Source of the DNA: Flavobacterium piscis
Lineage (GTDB): Bacteria; Bacteroidota; Bacteroidia; Flavobacteriales; Flavobacteriaceae
Length of the DNA stretch: 64,000 nt
Direction of reading: 5' to 3'
Assembly (NCBI RefSeq): GCF_001686925.1
Contig: NZ_LVEN01000046.1
Location: forward strand, 248,001-312,000
Of the stretch, positions 41,716 to 50,071 are shown one piece after another. A program made the position numbers and the translations under genes. Position 1 is the stretch's first letter; the number at the start of each line of letters is the position of its first letter. The notes below the pieces were generated by a model, which ran no database searches, was not told the DNA's origin, and worked only from the letters and a program-made list of their open reading frames with translations.

Positions 41716-41752
41716 TTTTATAGCTGTTGTCGTAAAGGCAACAGCTATAAAA
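41716..41752 (+). repeat. Inverted repeat after the symporter gene
   Basis: Arms of about 14 bp (TTTATAGCTGTTG and CAACAGCTATAAA) surround a 9-nt loop. The right side is not T-rich, so this is a weak terminator candidate at best. Confidence 0.6.
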
Positions 41753-41794
41753 TTATAAACTAGTTTGTATTTTTCATCTTTAAATAAAAACAAC

Positions 41795-42574
41795 ATGCAA
41801 CTATCCCTTACCAATAAAATTATCATAGTAACAGGCGGTGCAAAAGGAATTGGGCTTGGCATTTGTAATGTATTAGCAGGCGAAGGCGCCACCCCTTTTA
41901 TTGTTGGCCGAAATGAAGAAGACAATAATAAAGCAGTAAACGAAATTAAAGCTTCAGGGAAAGAAGCGTTTCAGGTTGTTGCCGACTTAACAAAACCGGA
42001 AGACTGTAAAAAAGCAATTGAAGCTGTTATCAAACAATGCGGCAGAATTGACGGATTAGTCAACAATGCCGGCGTAAATGACGGAGTTGGTTTGGAAAAA
42101 GGAAACTATGAAGACTTTGTTGCCTCTTTGCATAAAAATTTAATTCATTATTATCTAATGGCACAACATGCTTTGCCTTATTTAATTGAATCTAAAGGAG
42201 CGATAGTGAATATTGGCTCAAAAACTGCCGAAACCGGACAAGGAGGAACTTCTGCTTATGCGGCTTCAAACGGAGGACGAAATGCCTTAACCAGAGAATG
42301 GGCTGTCGAATTATTAAAATATAGTATTCGTGTAAATGCGGTTGTAGTAGCAGAATGCTTCACGCCTCTTTATGAAACCTGGATTAATACTTTCGAAAAT
42401 AAAGAAGAAAAACTGGCCGCTATCACAAAAAATATTCCTTTCGAAAACAGAATGACAACGGTAGATGAAATTGCCAATATGGTGGTTTTTCTTTTATCCG
42501 AAAGATCGAGTCACACTACAGGACAAATTATTTATGTTGATGGAGGTTACACTCATTTAGACCGTTCGATTTAA
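41795..42574 (+). CDS. SDR oxidoreductase, probable L-fucose dehydrogenase with altered catalytic site
   Basis: This 259-residue short-chain dehydrogenase probably oxidizes L-fucose to L-fuconolactone, the first step of the pathway whose other genes lie at 43719-49233. The NAD(P)-binding TGGAKGIG is at 13-20 and NNAG at 90-93. The active-site Ser142 and Tyr155 are present, but the lysine expected four residues after Tyr is Asn159 (YAASNGG). I set the start at 41795 (MQLSLTNK), since the upstream frame begins inside leader sequence. If the Asn prevents catalysis, another dehydrogenase must do the first step, but similar Asn-bearing proteins may be normal in this subfamily. The assignment rests mostly on context. 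Confidence 0.75.
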   Translation: MQLSLTNKIIIVTGGAKGIGLGICNVLAGEGATPFIVGRNEEDNNKAVNEIKASGKEAFQVVADLTKPEDCKKAIEAVIKQCGRIDGLVNNAGVNDGVGLEKGNYEDFVASLHKNLIHYYLMAQHALPYLIESKGAIVNIGSKTAETGQGGTSAYAASNGGRNALTREWAVELLKYSIRVNAVVVAECFTPLYETWINTFENKEEKLAAITKNIPFENRMTTVDEIANMVVFLLSERSSHTTGQIIYVDGGYTHLDRSI

Positions 42575-42650
42575 ACCAAATCACTATAGATTTGAAGTCC
42601 ATAGGTTTTATTAGAGACTTAAAGTCCGTTAGGTTAGAAAACATAATTTC

Positions 42651-42719
42651 AACCACAAATTGCGCAAATTCACACAAACTAATTCGTGAAAATTTGTGGA
42701 ATTTGTGGTTATTTTTTTT
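42651..42719. terminator. Hairpin between the SDR gene and the AraC-type regulator gene
   Basis: AACCACAAATT (42651-42661) and AATTTGTGGTT (42700-42710) pair, with further partial pairing inside, and a run of eight T follows on the plus strand. It should end the SDR transcript. It belongs to the same AATTTGTGG word family seen in other gaps. Confidence 0.6.
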
Positions 42720-42742
42720 GGAGCCAATAAAAATTAATTTAC

Positions 42743-43609
42743 CTAAACACTAGCGCTCTTTTTAAATTCGCTGGGTGTCATTCCCATAAATTTTTTAAAC
42801 AGTTTATTAAAGTTAGAGGCCGTTTTATAGCCGCATTCATAGGCGATCTCAGACATGCTCAAATCGGTTTCTAATAAAAACTTGCAAGCCTTTGAAACCC
42901 TGATTTCGTTTAAATATTCTACAAAACTTTTCTTTGTTTTTAGTTTAAACATTCTACAGAAAGAAGTGGGTGTCATATTAGCAATTGCGGCAATTTCAAT
43001 CAGGACAATATCTTTTTTATAATTTTCATTTACATACTGAAAAACTTCCGAAAGTCTGTCTTTCTTAGAATCTTTATGTGCCGTAGAATAAGCTTCATTA
43101 TTGATATAAACCCGATCCTGACTTTCTGAAAGCATTGATAAAATTTCGAAAAGACCAATAATCACTTCAAAATCTTTTTTCAGGATAAGCTTTTCTAATT
43201 TTTTAGCGATCTGTTTATTTGTTTTTCCAATAATCGAAATTCCCTTTCCTGCCTGAAAAAACAACTCGTTTATTTTTTGTGTTTCTTTTAATTCGTAAAA
43301 AGCAGGTCCAAAAATATCTTTGCTAAAATAGACCACAATTGCATTTGCTTTTAAAGTCGAAATTCCCTGATAATACATTTCATCATTCAGCCAAACATGC
43401 GGAAGATCTGATCCCAGAAAAACCATATCGCCCGGCTCAAAAGGCATAACCGAATTACCAATGATACGCTTTCCAAAACTCTCTTTTACATAAACCAATT
43501 CCAGTTCAGGATGTGAATGAAACGGCGATTGAAAAAACGATTCCTCACGGTTAAGAACCGAAACGGTCGAATTGGTGTAAGATGTTATTTTAGTTTGCTC
43601 TAATTTCAT
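42743..43609 (-). CDS. AraC-family transcriptional regulator
   Basis: This 288-residue regulator has an N-terminal cupin-like sensor (about 15-100, with FHSHPELELVYVKES and PGDMVFLGSDLPHVW) and a C-terminal pair of helix-turn-helices (about 190-285, with IAAIANMTPTSFCRMFKLKTKKSFVEYLNEIRV and SMSEIAYECGYKTASNFNKLFKKFMGMTP). It is divergent from fucP with 109 bp between starts, and lies inside the fucose cluster, so it probably activates the cluster in response to fucose or an intermediate. The intergenic region shows no clear TAnnTTTG, which fits an activator-dependent promoter. Confidence 0.88.
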   Translation of the reverse strand: MKLEQTKITSYTNSTVSVLNREESFFQSPFHSHPELELVYVKESFGKRIIGNSVMPFEPGDMVFLGSDLPHVWLNDEMYYQGISTLKANAIVVYFSKDIFGPAFYELKETQKINELFFQAGKGISIIGKTNKQIAKKLEKLILKKDFEVIIGLFEILSMLSESQDRVYINNEAYSTAHKDSKKDRLSEVFQYVNENYKKDIVLIEIAAIANMTPTSFCRMFKLKTKKSFVEYLNEIRVSKACKFLLETDLSMSEIAYECGYKTASNFNKLFKKFMGMTPSEFKKSASV

Positions 43610-43718
43610 GAAGACAAAGATAATTAAAGATTAAACAAGGATAATATCGGATTATTAAATAAGCTTTAAAAATTATAATTTTAAATTTTATTAAACACAA
43701 AAATAATCCCAAAAAATT

Positions 43719-45002
43719 ATGAAAGAAGCCGTTTTTACAGAGTCTGATTCTAATGTAAAGGTCAAAACTTCAAAAAAATGGTTATTGCCCTATATTTTAG
43801 TAACAAGCTTGTTTTTCTTTTGGGGATTTGTTCATAATCTGGATCCTATTTTAATTCCGCATTTGCGAAAAGCGTTCAATCTAACAGACTTTGAATCTTC
43901 GCTTGTAGACTCCTCTGTTTTTATCGCTTATTTCGCCATGGCATTGCCCGCGGGTTATATCATGAGAAAATACGGCTACAAATCAGGCATTCTTGTTGGG
44001 CTGCTTTTTTTCGGGATTGGTTCTGTTTTATTTGTTCCCGCAGCAAACTCACTCGAATACAGTTATTTTCTGGGAGCATTATTTATCATTGCCTGCGGAT
44101 TGACCTTTTTAGAAACCGCAGCAAATCCGTATGTTACCATTTTAGGACCGCCGGAAACCGCTACACAACGACTTAATTTTGCACAATCCTTTAATGGTCT
44201 TGCCGCGTATATTGCACCCGCGTATATTGGTCCGCTAATTTTATCCAACAAAACCTTATCGGCTGCAGAAGCAAACGCAATGTCAGATGCCCAAATGCAT
44301 GCTTATGTAGTAGCCGAAGCCGCCAGTGTAAAAATGCCGTACTTAACTTTAGGATTAATTATTTTAGTCATAACAGTCATTTTCTATTTTACACCCATGC
44401 CCGATGTAAAAGAAAAATCAACAACAGAAACCAGCAGTTTTAAAGAAGCTTTTAAATCCATAAAATTAAAATGGGGAATTTTAGCGCAGTTTTTCTATGT
44501 TGGCGCTCAGGTTTGCGTAGGTAGCTTTTTTATAAAAATGGCCACAACATCGGCTAATTTATCGGAATCATCCGCAGCTAAATATTTGGGACTTTTTGGA
44601 TTGTTTTTCATGATTGGACGTTTTGCAGGAACCTATTTCATGAAATTTGTCGAACCAAAAAAACTATTATTTCTGTATTCTTTTATTAATGTCATCCTTT
44701 GCATCATAGCCATTTTAGGCAGCGGAATGTTAGTGGTTTATACTCTAATAGCTATCGCATTTTTTATGAGTATCATGTTCCCTACTATTTTCTCGATGGG
44801 AATCGACGGACTTGCCCATAACACAAAAATAGGATCTTCCTTAATCGTAATGTCTATTGTGGGCGGCGCAATCCTGCCACCAATTTTAGGTGCCATCTCA
44901 GATCATACCGGAAGCATTCAGAACGGATACATTGTTCCTTTAATTTCATTTTTAATAATTGCCCTTTTTGCTTACAAAGGACAACAACAAACCAGACAAT
45001 AA
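43719..45002 (+). CDS. fucP: L-fucose:H+ symporter, FucP-type MFS transporter
   Basis: This 427-residue inner-membrane transporter of the FHS branch of the major facilitator superfamily has about 12 membrane segments. The first loop FFFWGFVHNLDPILIPHLRKAFNLTDFESSLVDSS, the motif GYIMRKYGYKSGI and FLETAANPYVTILGPPETATQRLNFAQSFNGLA are FucP-type. It is the first gene of the plus-strand run fucP-uxaA-SDR-FAH-lactonase, with 9 bp to the next gene. The strong FucP resemblance is the main reason to read the cluster as fucose rather than rhamnose catabolism. Confidence 0.9.
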   Translation: MKEAVFTESDSNVKVKTSKKWLLPYILVTSLFFFWGFVHNLDPILIPHLRKAFNLTDFESSLVDSSVFIAYFAMALPAGYIMRKYGYKSGILVGLLFFGIGSVLFVPAANSLEYSYFLGALFIIACGLTFLETAANPYVTILGPPETATQRLNFAQSFNGLAAYIAPAYIGPLILSNKTLSAAEANAMSDAQMHAYVVAEAASVKMPYLTLGLIILVITVIFYFTPMPDVKEKSTTETSSFKEAFKSIKLKWGILAQFFYVGAQVCVGSFFIKMATTSANLSESSAAKYLGLFGLFFMIGRFAGTYFMKFVEPKKLLFLYSFINVILCIIAILGSGMLVVYTLIAIAFFMSIMFPTIFSMGIDGLAHNTKIGSSLIVMSIVGGAILPPILGAISDHTGSIQNGYIVPLISFLIIALFAYKGQQQTRQ

Positions 45003-45011
45003 AACAATATC

Positions 45012-46667
45012 ATGCCCGAGAATAAAACAAAAAAGCAAGTCGTAAAACTGCATCCAGACGATAATGTACTGGTCGCTTTATCTGACTTGCAAAAAGGAGA
45101 AAGCATCACTTTTGAAGCTGAAACATTCGTTCTGCAAGACCTCATCAAAGCAAAACATAAATTCTACACCCAGGATATGATCAAGGGGCAAGAAGTAATT
45201 ATGTATGGCGTTCTGGTAGGAAAAGTACAAAATGACATCAGCAAAGGAAGCCTGATGACCACCGAAAATTTAAAACACGCAGCCGATCCTTACGCTTACA
45301 GAAATGCCTCTTACGAATGGCAGGCTCCGGATGTTTCTAAATATAAAATCAAAACGTTTAAAGGTTATAAACGAAATGACGGTCGGGTTGGAACTGCCAA
45401 TTACTGGCTTTTTGTTCCAACTGTTTTTTGTGAAAACAGAAATTTAGATGTCATTAAAGAAGCGCTTCATAATCAGCTAGGTTATGCCGTGAGTGACAAA
45501 TACAATCAGTATACACAGGAATTATTACAGGGTTACCTCAACGGAGAAGATATTGAAAGCATCAATATTGAACTCAATCCAACACCAAAAAACAATCGTG
45601 TTTTTGAAAATGTCGACGGAATAAAATTTTTAAATCATCAGGGTGGTTGTGGCGGTACACGTCAGGACTCTGCCACTTTGAGTGCTTTACTGGCCTCATA
45701 CGCCAACCATCCAAACGTAGGCGGAATAACGTTATTGAGTTTAGGATGTCAGCATTTGCAAGTGCAGGATTTTGTAAATGATGTAAAAAAACAAAATCCT
45801 CAATTCGACAAACCTTTATTGATTTTCGAACAACAGCAAGCCGAAAGCGAAGAAGCTTTAATTACAAACGCCATCAAAAAAACATTTGAAGGTTTAATAG
45901 AAATTAACAAATACGAAAGAACAGATGCTCCTTTAAGCGAATTATGCATTGGTGTAAAATGCGGTGGAAGTGACGGTTTCAGCGGAGTATCAGCAAATCC
46001 AGCTGTTGGTTACACTTCTGATTTGGTTGTCGCTTTGGGCGGAAAAATTCTTTTAGCCGAATTTCCCGAATTATGCGGTGCCGAACAGAATTTAATTGAC
46101 CGTTGCATTACTAAAGAAACTGCCGAAAAATTTATTGATTTAATGGAATCCTATGATGCTTTGGCACATAAAGTAGGTTCCGGTTTTCATATGAATCCTT
46201 CTCCGGGAAATATAAAAGATGGCTTAATAACAGATGCTATAAAAAGTGCCGGTGCTGCCAAAAAAGGAGGGACATCGCCCGTTGTTGATGTTTTAGATTA
46301 TACTGAATTAGTAACCAAATCAGGATTAAGTCTGGTTTGCACGCCCGGAAATGATGTAGAAGCTACAACCGGAAAAGCAGCTTCAGGCGCTACCTTGATT
46401 TTATTTACCACAGGATTAGGAACCCCAACAGGAAACCCGGTTTGTCCTGTAATAAAAGTAGCAACGAACTCCGTTCTGGCAACAAAAATGAGCGATATTA
46501 TCGATATTGATTGCGGCCCAATTATCAGTGGTGAAAAATCGATAGAAGAAATGGGCGAAGAAATTCTGGACTATTGCATCAAAGCAGCCAGTGGAGAAAT
46601 TATTCCGAAAGCGGTACAATTGAATCAGGATGATTTTATTCCGTGGAAACGAGGCGTATCTTTATAA
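45012..46667 (+). CDS. UxaA-family dehydratase, probable L-fuconate dehydratase
   Basis: This 551-residue protein has an N-terminal SAF domain (about 12-90) fused to the UxaA/altronate dehydratase domain (about 105-550, with GYKRNDGRVGTANYW, HQGGCGGTRQD, CIGVKCGGSDGFSGVSANPAVG and FTTGLGTPTGNPVCPVIKVATN). UxaA enzymes dehydrate D-altronate; here the neighbours point to L-fuconate, giving 2-keto-3-deoxy-L-fuconate. Campylobacter jejuni uses a uxaA-like gene in its fucose locus, a helpful precedent. No uronate isomerase or tagaturonate reductase gene is nearby, which argues against altronate. Cysteines in the GGCGG and GVKCGG segments may bind metal. Confidence 0.85.
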   Translation: MPENKTKKQVVKLHPDDNVLVALSDLQKGESITFEAETFVLQDLIKAKHKFYTQDMIKGQEVIMYGVLVGKVQNDISKGSLMTTENLKHAADPYAYRNASYEWQAPDVSKYKIKTFKGYKRNDGRVGTANYWLFVPTVFCENRNLDVIKEALHNQLGYAVSDKYNQYTQELLQGYLNGEDIESINIELNPTPKNNRVFENVDGIKFLNHQGGCGGTRQDSATLSALLASYANHPNVGGITLLSLGCQHLQVQDFVNDVKKQNPQFDKPLLIFEQQQAESEEALITNAIKKTFEGLIEINKYERTDAPLSELCIGVKCGGSDGFSGVSANPAVGYTSDLVVALGGKILLAEFPELCGAEQNLIDRCITKETAEKFIDLMESYDALAHKVGSGFHMNPSPGNIKDGLITDAIKSAGAAKKGGTSPVVDVLDYTELVTKSGLSLVCTPGNDVEATTGKAASGATLILFTTGLGTPTGNPVCPVIKVATNSVLATKMSDIIDIDCGPIISGEKSIEEMGEEILDYCIKAASGEIIPKAVQLNQDDFIPWKRGVSL

Positions 46668-46703
46668 AATCCAATCAAAAAAATAACTTTTAATTTAAGT
46701 CAA

Positions 46704-47468
46704 ATGTTTTCATTAAAAAATAAAAAAGCAATTATCACTGGAGGCGGAAGCGGAATTGGAAGAGCCATTTCTGTTTTGTTTGCCAAGCAAGGAGCCGAAG
46801 TTCATGTTTTAGAACTGACTCTGGAAAGTGCAAAAAATACCGTCGAAGAAATAGAATCAAACGGAGGAATTGTTTTTGCTCATGCCTGTGATGTTGCCAA
46901 TCATCAGGAAGTAAAAGCTACTTTCGAAAAAATAGGAGCTGTTCATATTTTAGTAAACAATGCAGGAATTGCTCACGTTGGTAAAGTAGACACCACCTCT
47001 GAATCTGATTTTGACCGCATCATGAATGTTAATTTAAAAGGCGTTTACAATTGTCTGCATGCATCAATCCCGGCACTAAAAAATGCTGGCGGAGGAGTTA
47101 TTTTAAACCTGGCTTCTATTGCCTGCTGGGTCGGAATTCCGGATAGATTTGCCTATTCTACAGCAAAAGGCGCAGTTATGGCCATGACATTATCTGTAGC
47201 AAAAGATTACTTAAAAGAAAATATCAGATGCAATTCGATATCTCCCGCAAGAGTACATACACCATTTGTTGACGGATTTATTTCGAAAAATTATCCGGGA
47301 CAAGAAACCGAAATATTCGAAAAATTATCCCAGTCACAACCTATTGGCCGTATGGGGAAACCGGAAGAAATAGCAATGCTTGCTTTGTTTCTTTGCAGCG
47401 ATGAATCTTCCTTTATTACCGGCTCTGATTACCCTATTGATGGCGGTTTTATCAAACTGAACAATTAA
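46704..47468 (+). CDS. SDR dehydrogenase, probable 2-keto-3-deoxy-L-fuconate dehydrogenase
   Basis: This 254-residue classical SDR has cofactor motif TGGGSGIG (12-19), NNAG (85-88), Ser138, Tyr151 and Lys155, so the full catalytic set is intact, unlike the SDR at 41795. Its place between the dehydratase and a FAH-family hydrolase matches the oxidative fucose route, where it would oxidize 2-keto-3-deoxy-L-fuconate to the 2,4-diketo acid with NAD+. It is in the fucP-led operon with 36 and 51 bp gaps. Confidence 0.87.
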   Translation: MFSLKNKKAIITGGGSGIGRAISVLFAKQGAEVHVLELTLESAKNTVEEIESNGGIVFAHACDVANHQEVKATFEKIGAVHILVNNAGIAHVGKVDTTSESDFDRIMNVNLKGVYNCLHASIPALKNAGGGVILNLASIACWVGIPDRFAYSTAKGAVMAMTLSVAKDYLKENIRCNSISPARVHTPFVDGFISKNYPGQETEIFEKLSQSQPIGRMGKPEEIAMLALFLCSDESSFITGSDYPIDGGFIKLNN

Positions 47469-47519
47469 AAAACGACTTTTATAGTTATAAAAATATAATA
47501 CGATTAAAAAAAAGAGAAC

Positions 47520-48368
47520 ATGAAACTAATACGATTTGGAGAAGCTGGTCAGGAAAAACCAGGAGTCTTAATAAATGACAAACGAATAGATGTTTCGTCT
47601 ATAGTAACTGATTATAACGAAGCTTTTTTTGAAAATGACGGTCTTGCAAAATTACAAGAAGCCTTAAAAAACAGCACTTCATTTCCTGAAGTAAGCAACG
47701 ATATCCGATTGGGTTCGCCAGTGGCACGACCATCAAAAATTATATGTATTGGATTGAATTATGTAGATCATTGCGAAGAAACTGGCGCTGCAATTCCGGA
47801 AGAACCAATTATTTTCTTTAAATCGACAACTTCGCTATGCGGACCAAATGATAATTTAATCATTCCTAAAAACAGCGACAAAACCGACTGGGAAGTAGAA
47901 CTTGCTTTTGTTGTAGGTAAAAAAGCCAGTTATGTTGCCGAAGAAGATGCGCTGGATTATCTTGCCGGTTATTGTTTATTGAATGATTATAGCGAAAGAG
48001 CTTTTCAGATCGAGCGCGGTGGACAATGGGCGAAAGGAAAAGGATGTGATACATTTGCTCCCCTTGGACCAATTTTGGCAACTGCGGATGAAATTGAAGA
48101 TGTCAACAATTTATCCATGTGGCTTACTGTAAATGGTAAAAAATTCCAGAACAGTAATACTTCTAATTTGATTTTTAAAATTCCGTTTTTGATTCATTAT
48201 TTAAGTCAGTTCATGACACTTTTACCGGGCGATGTTGTAAGTACGGGAACGCCTCCTGGTGTTGGTCTGGGTATAAAACCAGACCCTGTTTACATCAAAG
48301 CGGGAGACGTAATCGAATTAAGTATTGAAGGATTAGGCACAAGTAAACAAGTTGCCGTAGCTTATTAA
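47520..48368 (+). CDS. FAH-family hydrolase, probable 2,4-diketo-3-deoxy-L-fuconate hydrolase
   Basis: This 282-residue fumarylacetoacetate hydrolase-family protein has the small N-terminal domain (about 1-70) and the FAH core (about 75-280: KIICIGLNYVDHCEETG, EEPIIFFKSTTSLCGP, DWEVELAFVVGKKA and LLPGDVVSTGTPPGVGLG). Acidic metal ligands fall in the DWEVELAFVVG segment and nearby. In the oxidative fucose pathway this family cleaves 2,4-diketo-3-deoxy-L-fuconate to pyruvate and L-lactate. Position and length agree with that role. Related FAH proteins act on other diketo acids, so the substrate is inferred from neighbours. Confidence 0.87.
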   Translation: MKLIRFGEAGQEKPGVLINDKRIDVSSIVTDYNEAFFENDGLAKLQEALKNSTSFPEVSNDIRLGSPVARPSKIICIGLNYVDHCEETGAAIPEEPIIFFKSTTSLCGPNDNLIIPKNSDKTDWEVELAFVVGKKASYVAEEDALDYLAGYCLLNDYSERAFQIERGGQWAKGKGCDTFAPLGPILATADEIEDVNNLSMWLTVNGKKFQNSNTSNLIFKIPFLIHYLSQFMTLLPGDVVSTGTPPGVGLGIKPDPVYIKAGDVIELSIEGLGTSKQVAVAY

Positions 48369-48399
48369 AAAATTGCTTTTTACAAATTAATCTGTAAAA

Positions 48400-49233
48400 A
48401 TGAAAATCGACAGCCACCAACATTTTTGGAAATATGACCCTGTAAAAGAAGCCTGGATTACTCCTGAAATGGCGGTTATACAAAAGGATTTCCTGCCTCA
48501 GGATGTAGAACCTCTTTTAAGCCAAAACAACTTTGACGGTTGTATTGCGGTTCAGGCAGATCAAAGCGAAAAAGAAACTCATTTTCTGCTCCAATTGACC
48601 AGTGAAAATGAGTTCATAAAAGCTGTTGTTGGCTGGGTAGATTTTAAAGATCCTAATATTGAAGAACGTTTAGAATATTTTTCAGGTTTTAAAAAACTAA
48701 AAGGATTCCGGCATATTTTTCAGGCAGAAACAAATCCTGAATTTATGCTGCAAAAAGATTTTTGCAACGGAATCGACAAATTAACAAAGTATAATTTTAC
48801 ATATGATATTTTAATTGGTTCTCAGCAATGGCCATTTGTAGCAGAATTTATAAATAAGTTTCCAGAACAACATTTTGTAATTGATCATTTGGCAAAACCG
48901 GATTTTAAGAAAAGTGATTTCACCGCATTTGAAAAAATGGTTCGCGTTATTGCGAAAAACCCAAACGTATTTTGCAAAGTTTCGGGCTTAGTTACAGAAG
49001 CGCATTGGCACAACTGGAAACCCGAAGATTTTAAAACCGCGCTGGACATTGTTACAGAAAACTTCTCGATAAACCGTTTAATGTTTGGAAGCGATTGGCC
49101 TGTTTGTTTATTGTCTGCAAATTATCCTGAAGTAATTGCCTTAATGGAAAACTATTTTTCATCGTTTTCTGTTATGGATCAAAATGCTTTTTGGGGAAAT
49201 AACGCCTTGAGTTTTTATAATTTAGAAGTATAG
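48400..49233 (+). CDS. Amidohydrolase-superfamily lactonase, probable L-fuconolactonase
   Basis: This 277-residue TIM-barrel protein of the amidohydrolase_2 type has the N-terminal metal motif DSHQHFWKYD, GFRHIFQAETNPEF, VIDHLAKPDF with a conserved His, and the late Asp in MFGSDWPVCLL. Such proteins, seen in fucose and rhamnose pathways, open sugar lactones. It would convert L-fuconolactone to L-fuconate, the substrate of the UxaA-like dehydratase. It is the last gene of the operon; a weak hairpin with a T run follows at about 49266-49295. Confidence 0.87.
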   Translation: MKIDSHQHFWKYDPVKEAWITPEMAVIQKDFLPQDVEPLLSQNNFDGCIAVQADQSEKETHFLLQLTSENEFIKAVVGWVDFKDPNIEERLEYFSGFKKLKGFRHIFQAETNPEFMLQKDFCNGIDKLTKYNFTYDILIGSQQWPFVAEFINKFPEQHFVIDHLAKPDFKKSDFTAFEKMVRVIAKNPNVFCKVSGLVTEAHWHNWKPEDFKTALDIVTENFSINRLMFGSDWPVCLLSANYPEVIALMENYFSSFSVMDQNAFWGNNALSFYNLEV

Positions 49234-49413
49234 TTTTTACTTAATATTTATTTTTTGAAGAATGAAAGACCGTCTGTAAAGGATGATCTTTTTTTTGGTT
49301 CTAATATTATCAAGTTTATTATTATTAATAATTAACAGGAAAAATATTGTTTTTAGTTGTTTATTTTTATCTATATTTAACCGCTTTAATTGTTAAAAAA
49401 TTAATTAAAAAAA

Positions 49414-50019
49414 ATGAAAAAACTAGCATTTGCATTGTTCCTTATCTCTGGAGTTGTATTTTCTCAAGACATGAAAATCGTTCAGGGAAATTTTGATTTT
49501 CTGAAAGACCAAAAACAAATCAACACCGAATTTGATTATAGTAATTTTACTATGATGAAAGAAAATAAACCCGAAGCACAATATGTTGAAGAGCACAAAG
49601 CTGATTTAGATAAAAAAGCAAAAGGAAACGGAAATCTTTGGTACAAAAGATGGGCCGTTGCAAAAGAGCAAATCTGGACGCCAAAATTTTTAGAGATAGG
49701 AAATATTGTAATGACAAAAGCCGGAAAAGAAGTAAATTTTCAGGAAGAATTAAATACTCCTTATACTTTAATTGTACAAACAGTATGGATTTACCCAGGC
49801 TGGGATGCAGGAATTATGAAACAGCCTGCAAAAGTTACAACTAACTTAAAATTTGTTGAAACTGCCAACAAATCTAATGTTCTATTAGAAATCACAAGTG
49901 AAGAAGCACCTGGAGATCAATGGGGAAGTAATTTTAATAATGAAACCCGAATTGGAGAAGGTTACGCCAAAACAGCAAAATCACTGTCTAAGCTTTTATT
50001 AAAAAAAGCATTCAAATAA
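49414..50019 (+). CDS. Secreted protein of unknown function
   Basis: I do not recognise this 201-residue protein. It has a clear signal peptide (MKKLAFALFLISGVVFSQ) and a mature part rich in aromatic and charged residues (NLWYKRWAVAKEQIWTPKF, TLIVQTVWIYPGWDAGI), with predicted beta-strand character in the second half (VTTNLKFVE, NVLLEITSE). The pattern is of a periplasmic or outer-membrane-associated protein of about 20 kDa. It stands alone after the fucose operon, convergent with the pigment-cluster flavoenzyme, and shares a bidirectional terminator with it. A function is not suggested by the neighbours. Confidence 0.8.
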   Translation: MKKLAFALFLISGVVFSQDMKIVQGNFDFLKDQKQINTEFDYSNFTMMKENKPEAQYVEEHKADLDKKAKGNGNLWYKRWAVAKEQIWTPKFLEIGNIVMTKAGKEVNFQEELNTPYTLIVQTVWIYPGWDAGIMKQPAKVTTNLKFVETANKSNVLLEITSEEAPGDQWGSNFNNETRIGEGYAKTAKSLSKLLLKKAFK

Positions 50020-50051
50020 AATATTCCTACAGAATATTTTTTATAAAAAAA

Positions 50052-50071
50052 AGCCCTGATTATTCAGGGCT
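50052..50071. terminator. Bidirectional terminator overlapping the flavoenzyme stop codon
   Basis: AGCCCTGA (50052-50059) and TCAGGGCT (50064-50071) pair around TTAT, with A-rich sequence to the left and T-rich to the right. It serves both convergent genes. The right arm codes for the last residues of the minus-strand protein. Confidence 0.8.

Noticed and set aside
41716..41752. Intrinsic terminator after the symporter
   Set aside because: The stem is strong, but the following bases are AAAATTAT rather than a T run. Listed as a repeat only.
45012..46667. Altronate dehydratase of galacturonate catabolism
   Set aside because: No uxaB, uxaC or related genes are near, and all neighbours fit the fucose route.
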